The notes beneath the pieces are model-generated. The model had not been told where the DNA came from. It saw only the letters and a program-made list of their open reading frames with translations, and ran no database searches. From Leeuwenhoekiella polynyae (GTDB taxonomy: Bacteria; Bacteroidota; Bacteroidia; Flavobacteriales; Flavobacteriaceae): a stretch of DNA of 64,000 bases. A program made the position numbers and the translations under genes. Below are positions 8,199 to 18,070 of this stretch, piece after piece. The stretch lies in NCBI RefSeq assembly GCF_042683665.1, contig NZ_JBHUOO010000016.1; one strand, 5' to 3'. The stretch's first letter is position 1. The number at the start of each line of letters is the position of its first letter.

Positions 8199-10595
8199 AT
8201 GTTTAAGAACTATATAAACATTGCCTTTAGAAACCTTTTAAAACACAAAGGCTATTCTGCCATAAATATTTTTGGCCTTGCTTTAGGAATGGCCGTTACG
8301 TTGATGATAGGACTTTGGGTTGCAGATGAGGTTAATTTCAACAGTTATTTTGAGAACAAACCGAGACTTGCTCAGGTATACCAGTCACAGACTTTTAATG
8401 GCAAGACCCAAACCGGGCCCGCAATACCGCGGCCTTTAGAATTTGCACTTCGAGAAAACTTTGAATCTAAGTTTAAGTATCTAAGCATGGCTTCCTGGTC
8501 AAAAAGTAGAAATTTTAATTATAAAGAGACTGCAATCTCACTTGACGGATATTCTGTTCAGCCAGAATTCACCCAGATGATCAACCTTAAAATAATACAG
8601 GGAGATGCTGCTGCCTTAAAATCATCTAATGCGATTATGCTTTCTCAAACGGCTGCGAAGACGATGTTCGGTGCCGGGAATGCGATGGGTAAAATCATTA
8701 AAGTAAATGATGTTGACCATATGATCGTGAGTGCGATTTATGAAGATATCCCTGAAGGAAATGATTTTAAGGATATGGAATATCTTATGCCATGGTCACT
8801 TTATGCAAAAAAAGATTGGATTGAATCGTCGATAGATCAATGGGGAAACAACTCTTTTCAGCTTTTTGTTGAATTGGCCGATGGGGTGGATCTGGCAAGT
8901 GCAAGTGCTGCAATTACTTCGGTCAAAAAAGAGAGTGATGCAGAGGTAGCACCGTTCAATCCACAGTTGTTTTTATTTCCTATGCGAGAATGGCATTTGC
9001 ATTCAAACTTTGAAGATGGTGTTCAAACCGGTGGTCGTATTGAGAATGTGTGGCTTTTTGGGATAATTGGGGCATTTGTGTTGCTATTGGCGTGTATAAA
9101 TTTTATGAATCTGGCGACTGCACGAAGTGAGAAACGAGTTATTGAAGTAGGCATTCGCAAAACAATAGGTTCTACAAAAAACCAACTTATAAAGCAGTTT
9201 TTAACCGAATCCTTTCTTGTCGTGATTATGGCCTGTATTCTGGCATTGGCAATCACGCTAGTATTTTTAAAGCCCTTTAACACATTAGCAGATAAAGCCA
9301 TTACCTTTCCGTGGAGCAATCTGGTATTTTGGGTAGTAATTTTACTCTTCATAGCTTTTACCGCTCTGGTTTCAGGAAGTTATCCTGCTTTGTATTTGTC
9401 TTCGTTTAGACCTATTAAAGTCTTGAAAGGAACCTTTAAAGTGGGTAAACTGGCTACCCTTCCGCGGAAAATACTTGTGGTAACCCAGTTTAGTGTTTCA
9501 GCAGCTCTGATTATTGGAACGCTTATCGTTATGTCGCAGATTGATTTCAGCAAAAACAGACCTACTGGATACACCACGGAAAACCTGATACAAATCCCTG
9601 TGATGAGTAATCAGTTTTTAGGGAAGCATGATATGATGCGCAACCAGTTTAAAAAATCGGGTGCCGTATTAGAAATGGCAACTTCAAGCAGCCCAACAAC
9701 TGAGGTGTGGTCTAATCAAAGCGGCTATGGCTGGGAAGGTAAGCCTGAAGGTTTTCAAGAAGACCTTGCCTATACACAGATCTCGTACGAATACGTGGAG
9801 ACCTTAAAAATTAAAATGGCTGCGGGACGTGGTTTTTCCCGGGAGTTTCCAACAGACTCTACCGCGGTAATTCTAAATGAGTCTGCAGTAGCCTATATGG
9901 GACTGCAGGATCCTGTGGGCAAATACCTTACACAAGGTAGTAATGAGGGCGGTATGCGTAAACTACAAATTATAGGTGTTATGAAAGATATGGTGGTGCA
10001 ATCTCCCTATGAACCCGTGAAACAAGCCATTTATATGTTTGATGGGTTTAATAATGCCAGTTATTGGAATCTGCGCCTGAATCCGGAAAACAGCATGCGT
10101 GAAAATTTAGCGACGGTAGAGAAAGTTTTTAAAGAACACTTTCCCAATGCCCTTTTTCATTATGATTTTATAGATCAGGAATATGCGAAGAAATTTGCTG
10201 AAGAAGATCGTATTGCAAGTCTTGCAAAAGTATTTACCGCACTAGCAATAGTAATAAGTTGTCTCGGTTTATTTGGATTAGCCTCTTTTGTAGCAGAACA
10301 ACGTACCAAGGAAATAGGAGTGCGCAAAGTGCTGGGCGCATCAGTTGCTAATCTTTGGATGCTTTTGTCTAAAGATTTTTTAGTACTGGTGTTTATTGCA
10401 CTGCTTATCGCAGCTCCCGTTTCCTATTATTTAATGCATAATTGGGTACAGAAATTTACGTACCACACCGAGATTTCCATTTGGATTTTTATCGCGGCAG
10501 GTGCGGGAGCATTGGGGATTACCTTGTTTACGGTAAGCTTTCAGGCGCTAAAAGCAGCATTTGCTAACCCTGTGAAAAGCTTAAGAACTCAATAG
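8199..10595 (+). CDS. MacB-like ABC permease, double FtsX domain (array member 3)
   Basis: 798 aa, starting MFKNYINIAFRNLLKHKGYS. Closest in layout to members 2 and 11 (HLHSNFEDGVQTGGRIENV before domain 1). FtsX motif 1 is EVGIRKTIGSTKNQL and motif 2 is KEIGVRKVLGASVANLW. The last residue differs from every other member: NPVKSLRTQ where the rest have NPVKSLRTE or NPVESLRTE. The 59-bp upstream gap contains the short shared element TCAATCAAAA but lacks the longer repeated leader. It is probably co-transcribed with its neighbours, since no terminator-like hairpin is visible on either side. Confidence 0.93.
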   Translation: MFKNYINIAFRNLLKHKGYSAINIFGLALGMAVTLMIGLWVADEVNFNSYFENKPRLAQVYQSQTFNGKTQTGPAIPRPLEFALRENFESKFKYLSMASWSKSRNFNYKETAISLDGYSVQPEFTQMINLKIIQGDAAALKSSNAIMLSQTAAKTMFGAGNAMGKIIKVNDVDHMIVSAIYEDIPEGNDFKDMEYLMPWSLYAKKDWIESSIDQWGNNSFQLFVELADGVDLASASAAITSVKKESDAEVAPFNPQLFLFPMREWHLHSNFEDGVQTGGRIENVWLFGIIGAFVLLLACINFMNLATARSEKRVIEVGIRKTIGSTKNQLIKQFLTESFLVVIMACILALAITLVFLKPFNTLADKAITFPWSNLVFWVVILLFIAFTALVSGSYPALYLSSFRPIKVLKGTFKVGKLATLPRKILVVTQFSVSAALIIGTLIVMSQIDFSKNRPTGYTTENLIQIPVMSNQFLGKHDMMRNQFKKSGAVLEMATSSSPTTEVWSNQSGYGWEGKPEGFQEDLAYTQISYEYVETLKIKMAAGRGFSREFPTDSTAVILNESAVAYMGLQDPVGKYLTQGSNEGGMRKLQIIGVMKDMVVQSPYEPVKQAIYMFDGFNNASYWNLRLNPENSMRENLATVEKVFKEHFPNALFHYDFIDQEYAKKFAEEDRIASLAKVFTALAIVISCLGLFGLASFVAEQRTKEIGVRKVLGASVANLWMLLSKDFLVLVFIALLIAAPVSYYLMHNWVQKFTYHTEISIWIFIAAGAGALGITLFTVSFQALKAAFANPVKSLRTQ

Positions 10596-10678
10596 CCCTC
10601 ACTGCCTGTTCCGCAGATTTTCAGGATTAGGGCAGCAGAAATTGATGAATAAGATTGCTAATAAAATGCTCATGAATT

Positions 10679-13051
10679 ATGCTTAAAAATTATATCAAAA
10701 TCGCGTGGCGGAATCTTTGGAAGAACAAGATGACCACTACCTTAAGTCTTTTCGGTTTAATACTGGGCGTTACATGTTTTATGCTCTTAGGGACTTATAT
10801 TCTTAACGAATTACGGTACGACCGTTTTAACGATAAGGCAGTCCGTATTGTTTTTGTAAACTACAGTTATAAATCCCCATCTGATGTAGAGGCGACCCAT
10901 ACCCGTAATACGCCCACAGCGGTTGCTCCCGTTGCGAAGCGTGAGTTTTATGAGGTAGAAGATGCTGTACGTATTTACAGGTATGACCGTCGTGAGGTCG
11001 AGGTGGGCAATACCCACTTTACTGAAGGCAACATGTTACTTGCCGATGCTTCGATCTTCCATATTTTCAGTTTTGATTTTATAAGTGGTAACCCGGGTAC
11101 GGCACTAGACAAGCCCAATACTGTTGTTATTACGCAACGTACGGCAAAGAAGTATTTTAAAAATCAGCCCGCACTAGGGAAATCTATTGTCATTAATGAT
11201 AAGATTTGGGAAGTTACCGGGGTCGTTAAGGATAATCCACCTTATTCATCCCTTCAGTTTGATTTGGCAGGCTCCTACTTGTCCAATAAGCGCTCAGAAC
11301 AGGAAATTTGGAATTCAGCAAACGATCACTCCTATTTACTTCTAAAAACACCAGAACAACGCCTCCAAGCCGAACAGAAATTTAATGCCTATGTGCAAAA
11401 TCAGTTTCAGGACGATTTTAAAGGAGGCTTTACGATGCGGTTTGATTTTATACCGCTCACAGAAGATCATCTTTCTAGCGCGGCTTCTGGAAATCTAAAG
11501 ACTTATTTATTCATACTTGGGGTAATAGCGGTGTTGTTATTGACGATAGCTGCCATAAACTTTACCAATTTAATGACGGCAAAATCTGTTGAACGACTTC
11601 GGGAAATAGGTGTTCGTAAAGTTATGGGTGCTTCGCGTCAAAGCCTAATCATTCAATTTTTGACAGAGGCAGCTATACTAACCATATTGGCTGTTTGCAC
11701 AGGAACGCTGATCGCAATCGCGTTGATGCCTGCTTTTAATAAGCTCACTACGTTAAATATAAGTCTCACGAGTTGGGACGGGACGTACTTTGTACTAACC
11801 CTTGTGTTGTTGTTTTTTACCACAGCGCTTTTGGCAGGCGGTTGGCCCGCACTCGTGTTGTCTCGATTTAAACCGGTAAATGCCTTAAAGAATAACGCCA
11901 CATCACTAACTAATACCGCCAGTTTACGAAAATTTCTGGTTGTTTTTCAGTTTGCGGTTTCCATTATCTTCATCATAGGCACTTTAGTAGCTAAGAAGCA
12001 ACTGGATTTTATAAGTAAGGCCGATACCGGGGTTAACCGGTCTAATGTCGTTGTGGTTGATGCCAGTTCTATGAGCCAGAATACCGTTGAATCTTTTAAA
12101 GAGAAATTAGTAACCTCTCAATACATTAATGAGGTAACCGCTTCTTCAGATACTCCAGTTGATATGAAAGGGGGCTACAGCATGAAGGTTAACGGTCAGG
12201 AAAGCGGGATGTCTATTACAGCTGCGCCGGTAGATAAAGATTATATCACCACACTGGGAATGCGCTTGATCGCGGGAACCAATTTCAATGAAAGTGATAA
12301 ACTACAGGTTCAACAGCCCCAAGAAGCGCGGGTCTATGCGTTTATGCTGAATAAAACAGCAGTAGATCAATTGGGCTTAACCCCTGAAGAGGCCATAGGA
12401 GAAGCCGTAAATCTTAACGGTAGAAAGGGCTTTATCAAAGGCGTATTGCAAGATTTTAACTTTGCTTCCCTGCATCAGGGTATTTCACCTGTGGTACTCT
12501 TTGCAGAGTATGACTGGACGGCAAAAATATTAGCTAAAATTCAAGGCAGTACAAGTCAAGGATTAGCGGCAATTCAAACAGTTTGGACCGAATTCAACCC
12601 AGATAGTGCCTTGTCGTATTCGTTCCTGGACAATGACTATCAAAACTTGTATAAGAGTGAACAGCGTACCGCAGCTATACTCAATATTTTTTCAGCGATA
12701 ACCATTTTGGTTTCCTGTTTGGGACTTTTTGGACTTTCAGTATTTATGGTTGCACAGCGTAAAAAGGAAATAGGTATACGTAAGGTGCTGGGTGCATCTA
12801 TTGTTCAAATCACCTACCTGCTGTCAGTTAAATTTTTAAAACTAATAGGCATTGCGCTTTGTATTGCTTTGCCTATAGCCTGGTATTTTACCACGAGTTG
12901 GTTGCAGGGTTTTGCCTATAAAATTGCCGAACCCTATGGGCTTTACATTCTTTCTGGGGCCCTAACCATAGGTATTGCGATGCTTACCCTTAGTATACAA
13001 GCCATCAAAGCCGCAGTAGCTAACCCGGTAAAGTCTTTGAGAACTGAATGA
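10679..13051 (+). CDS. MacB-like ABC permease, double FtsX domain (array member 4)
   Basis: 790 aa, starting MLKNYIKIAWRNLWKNKMTT. Domain 1 reads IAAINFTNLMTAKSVERLRE followed by GVRKVMGASRQSL, and domain 2 reads VAQRKKEIGIRKVLGASIVQI. The cysteine conserved in most members just before NFMNL is alanine here. The upstream gap is 83 bp, the longest between permeases. The gene is followed by a strong G+C hairpin (13056-13080) that could cause partial termination or protect the 3' end. Confidence 0.93.
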   Translation: MLKNYIKIAWRNLWKNKMTTTLSLFGLILGVTCFMLLGTYILNELRYDRFNDKAVRIVFVNYSYKSPSDVEATHTRNTPTAVAPVAKREFYEVEDAVRIYRYDRREVEVGNTHFTEGNMLLADASIFHIFSFDFISGNPGTALDKPNTVVITQRTAKKYFKNQPALGKSIVINDKIWEVTGVVKDNPPYSSLQFDLAGSYLSNKRSEQEIWNSANDHSYLLLKTPEQRLQAEQKFNAYVQNQFQDDFKGGFTMRFDFIPLTEDHLSSAASGNLKTYLFILGVIAVLLLTIAAINFTNLMTAKSVERLREIGVRKVMGASRQSLIIQFLTEAAILTILAVCTGTLIAIALMPAFNKLTTLNISLTSWDGTYFVLTLVLLFFTTALLAGGWPALVLSRFKPVNALKNNATSLTNTASLRKFLVVFQFAVSIIFIIGTLVAKKQLDFISKADTGVNRSNVVVVDASSMSQNTVESFKEKLVTSQYINEVTASSDTPVDMKGGYSMKVNGQESGMSITAAPVDKDYITTLGMRLIAGTNFNESDKLQVQQPQEARVYAFMLNKTAVDQLGLTPEEAIGEAVNLNGRKGFIKGVLQDFNFASLHQGISPVVLFAEYDWTAKILAKIQGSTSQGLAAIQTVWTEFNPDSALSYSFLDNDYQNLYKSEQRTAAILNIFSAITILVSCLGLFGLSVFMVAQRKKEIGIRKVLGASIVQITYLLSVKFLKLIGIALCIALPIAWYFTTSWLQGFAYKIAEPYGLYILSGALTIGIAMLTLSIQAIKAAVANPVKSLRTE

Positions 13052-13055
13052 GCCC

Positions 13056-13080
13056 CCTAACCCCCAAAGGGGGAATTAGG
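13056..13080 (+). repeat. GC-rich intergenic hairpin after permease 4
   Basis: CCTAA-CCCCC-AAA-GGGGG-AA-TTAGG forms a ten-pair stem with a small internal bulge, placed 4 bp after the stop codon. It has no U-tract. Related C-run/G-run sequences occur after members 8, 9 and 10. Such hairpins are familiar intergenic elements in Bacteroidetes; whether they attenuate or stabilise the transcript here is unknown. Confidence 0.6.
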
Positions 13081-13103
13081 AACACTAAAAGTAATATTGA
13101 ATT

Positions 13104-15575
13104 ATGTTTAGAAACTACATCAAAATCGCCTGGCGGAATATCTTAAGATACAAGACCAATAGTGTGCTTAATATTTTGGGGTTAACCATTGGTTTAGTAT
13201 CGGTGATACTCATTGCATTATACATCCAGAATGAGCTGGCTTATGATACCCAGTTTGATCAGGCGGCGCAAGTCTACCGAGTGAATATGAAAGGCAAAAT
13301 GGGGGACAACACGTTTTATGCGGGATACACACCACCACCTGCCGGGCAAGCTTTAGTAGATCAGTTTCCGGAAATTGAAAGCGCAACGCGCATTTATCAA
13401 CCCGACAATACCAAATTAGCATACACAAACGCGACGCATACAAAAGTTTTTAATGAATCTGAAATTCTTGCTGTTGATCCTAATTTCTTAGAAGTTCTAA
13501 GCTATCCCTTGCAAAAAGGGGATGCTACTACCTGTTTGCAGGAGCCCAACAGTATTGTGATTACCCCACAAATCGCAAAGAAATACTTTGGCGATGCAGA
13601 TCCTATGGGTAAAACATTGGCATATGGGGACTCTGGGAAACCCTTACAAGTGACCGGAGTGTTTGAAGATCTCACCAGCTATCCGGCTTCGGTAAAATTT
13701 GACATCCTGATGCCGGTAGCCAATTTTAATGAGGTCACCTATTTCAATTGGAGTTGGGTATGGCTCAATATGGCGACTTATGTAAAGCTCACCTCACAGG
13801 CAAGTGCGAATCCGGCGACCCTGGCGAATCTGGAATCCCGATTTCCGGAGATGCTCAAGGTACAGGCAGCACCCGCGTTTGAGCGTATAGGGCAACCTTT
13901 TGAGGAGTTTATAGAGAAGGGAAATTACTGGGAACTGCACTTACAAGCTTTGTCGGATATTCATTTGTATTCTCAGGGAATTACGTCTTCCATAACCGAG
14001 CAGCACAATGTTAAAAGCCTCTATATTTTAGGCATCATCGCCTTTTTTATCATCATTCTGGCTTGCGTGAATTTTATGAACCTTTCTACCGTTCAGGCTG
14101 TAAAACGCAGTAAGGAAATAGGGATTCGTAAAGTCTTAGGATCGCAACGGAAACAGCTCGTTAAGCAGTTTATGACCGAAGTTTTCTGTTATACTTTTTG
14201 TGCCACACTACTGGCTTTTATCACGGTGCTCTTGATTTTACCGATGTTTAACGGGTTGACCGGAAAAGAGCTTGATATTCAGGCATTTTTCAATAGAAAT
14301 CTAATCTTGCTAATACTAGCTGTTGTAGTCCTTACCACCCTGTTAGCCGGAATGTATCCTGCATTTTTCCTTACATCCTTCAATCCTATACGAGCCTTAA
14401 AAGGAAAAGTGGGTAAAACAACCCAATCCAGTTTTATCCGCAACGGGTTGGTTGTTTTTCAATTTTCAATTGCGATCACCCTGATCATTTGCACCCTGGT
14501 GGTGTTTAGTCAGTTGCGTTATGCCCAACAAAAAGATTTGGGTTTTGATAAAGATCATGTTTTGGTCATTAACAATGCCGAAACTCTGGGGAACAGTCTG
14601 GCTAGTTTCAAAAAAGAACTTACGGCGTTAACCGGTGTAGAAGCAGCAAGCAGTTCGAGTGGGATGCTCACCCGTGGGAATTTTGGGGATTTCTACACCC
14701 CAAAACCCACAGCTGACGAACCCCATATTGCAACTGATATTTCACTGAGTTCGTATCTGGTAGACGATAAATTTATACCAACGCTGGATTTGGAAATCGT
14801 TGACGGACGAGGCTTTGATAAGCAGTTTAAAGATTCGCTATCGGTTATTCTTAACGAAACAGCTGCCGCTCAAATAGGTTGGGAAAATCCTATAGGAAAG
14901 CAAATACGCTATCCCGGCGGTAACATGGAATATTACACGGTAGTAGGTATTTTAAAAGATTTTAATCTGGAATCCTTACATACTCCCATTGAGCCATTTG
15001 CCCTTTTTGCTGAAGAATCAAAGAGTTACGATACCCGTACTTCGTTTATCAGCCTTAAAATATCCGGAGAGCATACTAAGAAAGTAATCGGTCAGGTGCA
15101 GGATTTGTGGGAAAGTTATTTGGAAAGTACTCCTTTTGAATATTCGTTTTTAGATGAAGATTTGGCTTACGCCTATCAGGAAGATCAGCGCTTAGCCTCC
15201 TTATTTACGGGCTTTAGCATACTTGCCATTTTTGTTGCATGTCTGGGACTATTTGGTCTTATCGCCTTTACAGCACAGCAACGCACGAAAGAAATAGGTG
15301 TACGTAAAGTATTAGGAGCCAGCGTAAGCAGCATCGTAAAACTTTTAGCTATTAACTTTTTAAAGTTGGTTTTACTGGCGTTAATCCTTGCAGTACCGGT
15401 AGCCTGGTTAGCCATGGATAGTTGGCTGCAGGATTTTGCCTATCGAATAGACATACCCATCTGGGCATTTGTAGCAGCAGGTGCTTTGGCACTGGCTATA
15501 GCTTTAATAACCGTGAGTTTTCAGGCCATTAAAGCCGCAATCGCTAACCCGGTAAAATCCCTGCGTACCGAATAA
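13104..15575 (+). CDS. MacB-like ABC permease, double FtsX domain (array member 5)
   Basis: 823 aa, the longest of the array; the extra length is in the first periplasmic domain (about 205-260, LTSQASANPATLANLESRFP and following). Starts MFRNYIKIAWRNILRYK. Domain 1: LACVNFMNLSTVQAVKRSKE with GIRKVLGSQRKQL. Domain 2: AQQRTKEIGVRKVLGASVSSI. Its last 20 codons, the following 24-bp gap and the start of member 6 form a module that is repeated almost exactly between members 6 and 7. Confidence 0.93.
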   Translation: MFRNYIKIAWRNILRYKTNSVLNILGLTIGLVSVILIALYIQNELAYDTQFDQAAQVYRVNMKGKMGDNTFYAGYTPPPAGQALVDQFPEIESATRIYQPDNTKLAYTNATHTKVFNESEILAVDPNFLEVLSYPLQKGDATTCLQEPNSIVITPQIAKKYFGDADPMGKTLAYGDSGKPLQVTGVFEDLTSYPASVKFDILMPVANFNEVTYFNWSWVWLNMATYVKLTSQASANPATLANLESRFPEMLKVQAAPAFERIGQPFEEFIEKGNYWELHLQALSDIHLYSQGITSSITEQHNVKSLYILGIIAFFIIILACVNFMNLSTVQAVKRSKEIGIRKVLGSQRKQLVKQFMTEVFCYTFCATLLAFITVLLILPMFNGLTGKELDIQAFFNRNLILLILAVVVLTTLLAGMYPAFFLTSFNPIRALKGKVGKTTQSSFIRNGLVVFQFSIAITLIICTLVVFSQLRYAQQKDLGFDKDHVLVINNAETLGNSLASFKKELTALTGVEAASSSSGMLTRGNFGDFYTPKPTADEPHIATDISLSSYLVDDKFIPTLDLEIVDGRGFDKQFKDSLSVILNETAAAQIGWENPIGKQIRYPGGNMEYYTVVGILKDFNLESLHTPIEPFALFAEESKSYDTRTSFISLKISGEHTKKVIGQVQDLWESYLESTPFEYSFLDEDLAYAYQEDQRLASLFTGFSILAIFVACLGLFGLIAFTAQQRTKEIGVRKVLGASVSSIVKLLAINFLKLVLLALILAVPVAWLAMDSWLQDFAYRIDIPIWAFVAAGALALAIALITVSFQAIKAAIANPVKSLRTE

Positions 15576-15625
15576 TTCATCAATCAAAATCAATCAGCTA
15601 TGCTTAGAAACTATATCAAAATCGC
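15516..15625 (+). repeat. Gene-junction repeat, copy A (end of permease 5 to start of permease 6)
   Basis: This 110-nt stretch covers the last 20 codons of member 5, the 24-bp gap and the first 26 bases of member 6. It matches 17961-18070 at all but one position by my base-by-base comparison. The 24-bp gap is identical in both copies. Confidence 0.9.
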
Positions 15626-18020
15626 GTGGAGAAGCTTACAAAAGAATAGGCTACAGACTTCAATAAACCTGCTTGGGTTAACGGTGGGCACGGTTTGCTG
15701 CCTGAGCATACTTATCTATGTTACAGCACAGTTTGGTTACGATAAGGATTTTGCAGATGCTAAATTGATTTACAGGATAAATACATCAATCGCGGAACAT
15801 GACGATGGGGCGCTTTCCGCAGGAGTTTCACCTCCTATAGCTTTTGCTATGAAAGAGGATTTTCCAGAAGTTGCAGAGGCCTGTAGGGTGGTTTATTTTG
15901 GATCTGGAAACGATGGATTGTTACGAAACCCGGAAACTGATGAAGCATTTTACGAAACGCGTGGGTATTTAGCAGATTCTACGTTTTTTAAGGTTTTTAA
16001 TTTTCCGTTTAGTGAAGGTAAGGCAGAAGGGGCTTTAACTCAACCCAATTCAATTGTTCTTTCAAAAGCATTAGCTACCAAACTTTTTGGAAGCAAAAGC
16101 GCACTTAATAAAACATTGATTTTAGGAAGTGGGGAGCAAGAGCATAGGCTTACTATAAAAGGGGTTTTTAAAGAAGATTTTAGTAAAACGCATTTAAACC
16201 CCAATTATATTCTCACCATGAATTCTAATGGGCTGGGCAAAAGCGTACTAGAAATTCAAAACTTTGCTACACAAAATTTCACAATGAGCTATTTAAAAAT
16301 AAAGGCTGGCTCAAGTATTGAAAAACTGGAAGCAAAAATTCCTCAATTTTTGCAAAAACATGGCGCTAAAGATTTTGCAGAGGTGGGCTTCCATAAATCC
16401 TTAAAATTTCAAAAGGTAACTGATATTCATCTATATTCAAAAGGCATTCAAAACCAAATAGATGCCGTTTCAGATATCAATTACCTGTATTTATTGCTCC
16501 TTTTAGCGTTTTTTATTCAATTAATTGCGTGTGTCAATTTTGTGAATCTAAGTACAGCACGGGCAAATAAAAGAGCTAAAGAAATTGGTGTGCGTAAAGC
16601 CATAGGTGCAGAAAAGGGTGATTTGATCCGCCAGTTTTTAGGAGAATCTGTCTTGCTTTCAATTTCTGCCTCGTTAATTAGTATTCCTCTTACTTTAGTT
16701 GCGTTACCTTTTGTAAACACGCTGACACAAGGAGATATTAGCTACTTCAGTATTCTGGACTGGCGTATTTTGGCCTTACTTGCAGCTTTGGGAATTTTCA
16801 CGGGGCTCGTTGCCGGTATTTATCCTGCACTCATACTTTCGTCAATAAAGCCAATAAAAGTTTTAAAAACTTCAGTGAACTTAAATTTTGGTAATGGCTA
16901 TTTCCGTAAGGTGCTGGTAGTTTTTCAGTTTGTGATTTCTATCAGTTTAATTTCAGGGGTAATAATAATTACGCAACAAGTAAACTATTCCCAAAAAATG
17001 GATATGGGCTTTGATAAAGAAAGTCTACTGGCGGTAAAATTAGGTACGCAAGACATCTCCGCAAGATTTAATAGTATAAACACCAACTTTAGAAAAGTAA
17101 AAGGGGTTAAGGAAGTTACGGGTACAAACTATTATCCTTCAGAATTTATATTTGGAGATATGGGACTTATACTTCCTGGCGCAAGTTTGGCTGATAGGAC
17201 CCTAGTTCATTATAACGGTGTGAGCTCAAGATATCTCGAAACTGTAGGCACCAAATTACTGGCGGGCAGGACACTTAATGACAAAGATGAAAATCAGATA
17301 TTGGTTAACAAAGCTACCCTTGATGCATTTAAAATTCCATTTGATAAAGCTATCGGTGCTATACTCGTAAATAATTATGGCGGTCAAACTCAAGAATTTG
17401 AAATTGTAGGCGTCACCGAAAACTATAATTTTGGGGCTTTAAAAGATAAAATAAAACCGCTGCTTCTTTATAACGAAACAGAACCGAGTTATTTAGTTGT
17501 TAAGGCTGAAACACAGGATTATAAGACACTTTTAAAAAATCTTGAAACTTCGTGGGAAACAATAAATCCAAACGCCCCTTTTGTTTACAATTTTATTGAT
17601 AAGGAAGTCGAAAAATTATATGCAGAAGAAAAGCGATTGAGTAAAATCTCTGCCGTATTTACTTCCTTGGCAATTTTAATAAGTTGTTTAGGTCTTTTCG
17701 GTCTTGTTTCTTTTATAGCCGAACAAAAGAAAAAAGAGATAGGTATTCGCAAAGTACTGGGCGCAAGCATTCAAAATGTAGTTCGCTTATTAACAAAAGA
17801 TTTTATAAAGCTCATAGGTGTGGCATTCTTAATTTCAACACCACTCGCCTATTTCATAATGCAAAAATGGCTTCAGGATTTCCCTTACCGAATAACTATA
17901 GAATGGTGGGTATTTGCCATTGCTGGCGGATTTGCTTTGATCATCACGATTATGACGGTAAGTTTTCAGGCCATTAAAGCCGCAATCGCTAACCCGGTAA
18001 AGTCCCTGCGTACCGAATAA
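15600..18020 (+). CDS. MacB-like ABC permease, double FtsX domain (array member 6)
   Basis: 806 aa, starting MLRNYIKIAWRSLQKNRLQT. Domain 1: IACVNFVNLSTARANKRAKE with GVRKAIGAEKGDL. Domain 2: AEQKKKEIGIRKVLGASIQNV, where the usual QR is QK. The interior looks clearly richer in A+T than members 5 and 7, with many AAA, AAT and TTA codons. Its two ends are nearly identical to its neighbours, because both flanks lie inside the 110-nt junction repeats. That mosaic pattern suggests the body arrived or diverged separately while the ends were homogenised. Confidence 0.93.
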   Translation: MLRNYIKIAWRSLQKNRLQTSINLLGLTVGTVCCLSILIYVTAQFGYDKDFADAKLIYRINTSIAEHDDGALSAGVSPPIAFAMKEDFPEVAEACRVVYFGSGNDGLLRNPETDEAFYETRGYLADSTFFKVFNFPFSEGKAEGALTQPNSIVLSKALATKLFGSKSALNKTLILGSGEQEHRLTIKGVFKEDFSKTHLNPNYILTMNSNGLGKSVLEIQNFATQNFTMSYLKIKAGSSIEKLEAKIPQFLQKHGAKDFAEVGFHKSLKFQKVTDIHLYSKGIQNQIDAVSDINYLYLLLLLAFFIQLIACVNFVNLSTARANKRAKEIGVRKAIGAEKGDLIRQFLGESVLLSISASLISIPLTLVALPFVNTLTQGDISYFSILDWRILALLAALGIFTGLVAGIYPALILSSIKPIKVLKTSVNLNFGNGYFRKVLVVFQFVISISLISGVIIITQQVNYSQKMDMGFDKESLLAVKLGTQDISARFNSINTNFRKVKGVKEVTGTNYYPSEFIFGDMGLILPGASLADRTLVHYNGVSSRYLETVGTKLLAGRTLNDKDENQILVNKATLDAFKIPFDKAIGAILVNNYGGQTQEFEIVGVTENYNFGALKDKIKPLLLYNETEPSYLVVKAETQDYKTLLKNLETSWETINPNAPFVYNFIDKEVEKLYAEEKRLSKISAVFTSLAILISCLGLFGLVSFIAEQKKKEIGIRKVLGASIQNVVRLLTKDFIKLIGVAFLISTPLAYFIMQKWLQDFPYRITIEWWVFAIAGGFALIITIMTVSFQAIKAAIANPVKSLRTE

Positions 18021-18070
18021 TTCATCAATCAAAATCAATCAGCTATGCTTAGAAACTATATCAAAATCGC
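17961..18070 (+). repeat. Gene-junction repeat, copy B (end of permease 6 to start of permease 7)
   Basis: Second copy of the 110-nt junction module; the single difference from 15516-15625 is a G for A in the GGTAAA(A/G)TCC stretch near the end of the coding part. Together the two copies bracket member 6 exactly, so recombination between them would delete or duplicate one permease gene cleanly. Confidence 0.9.
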
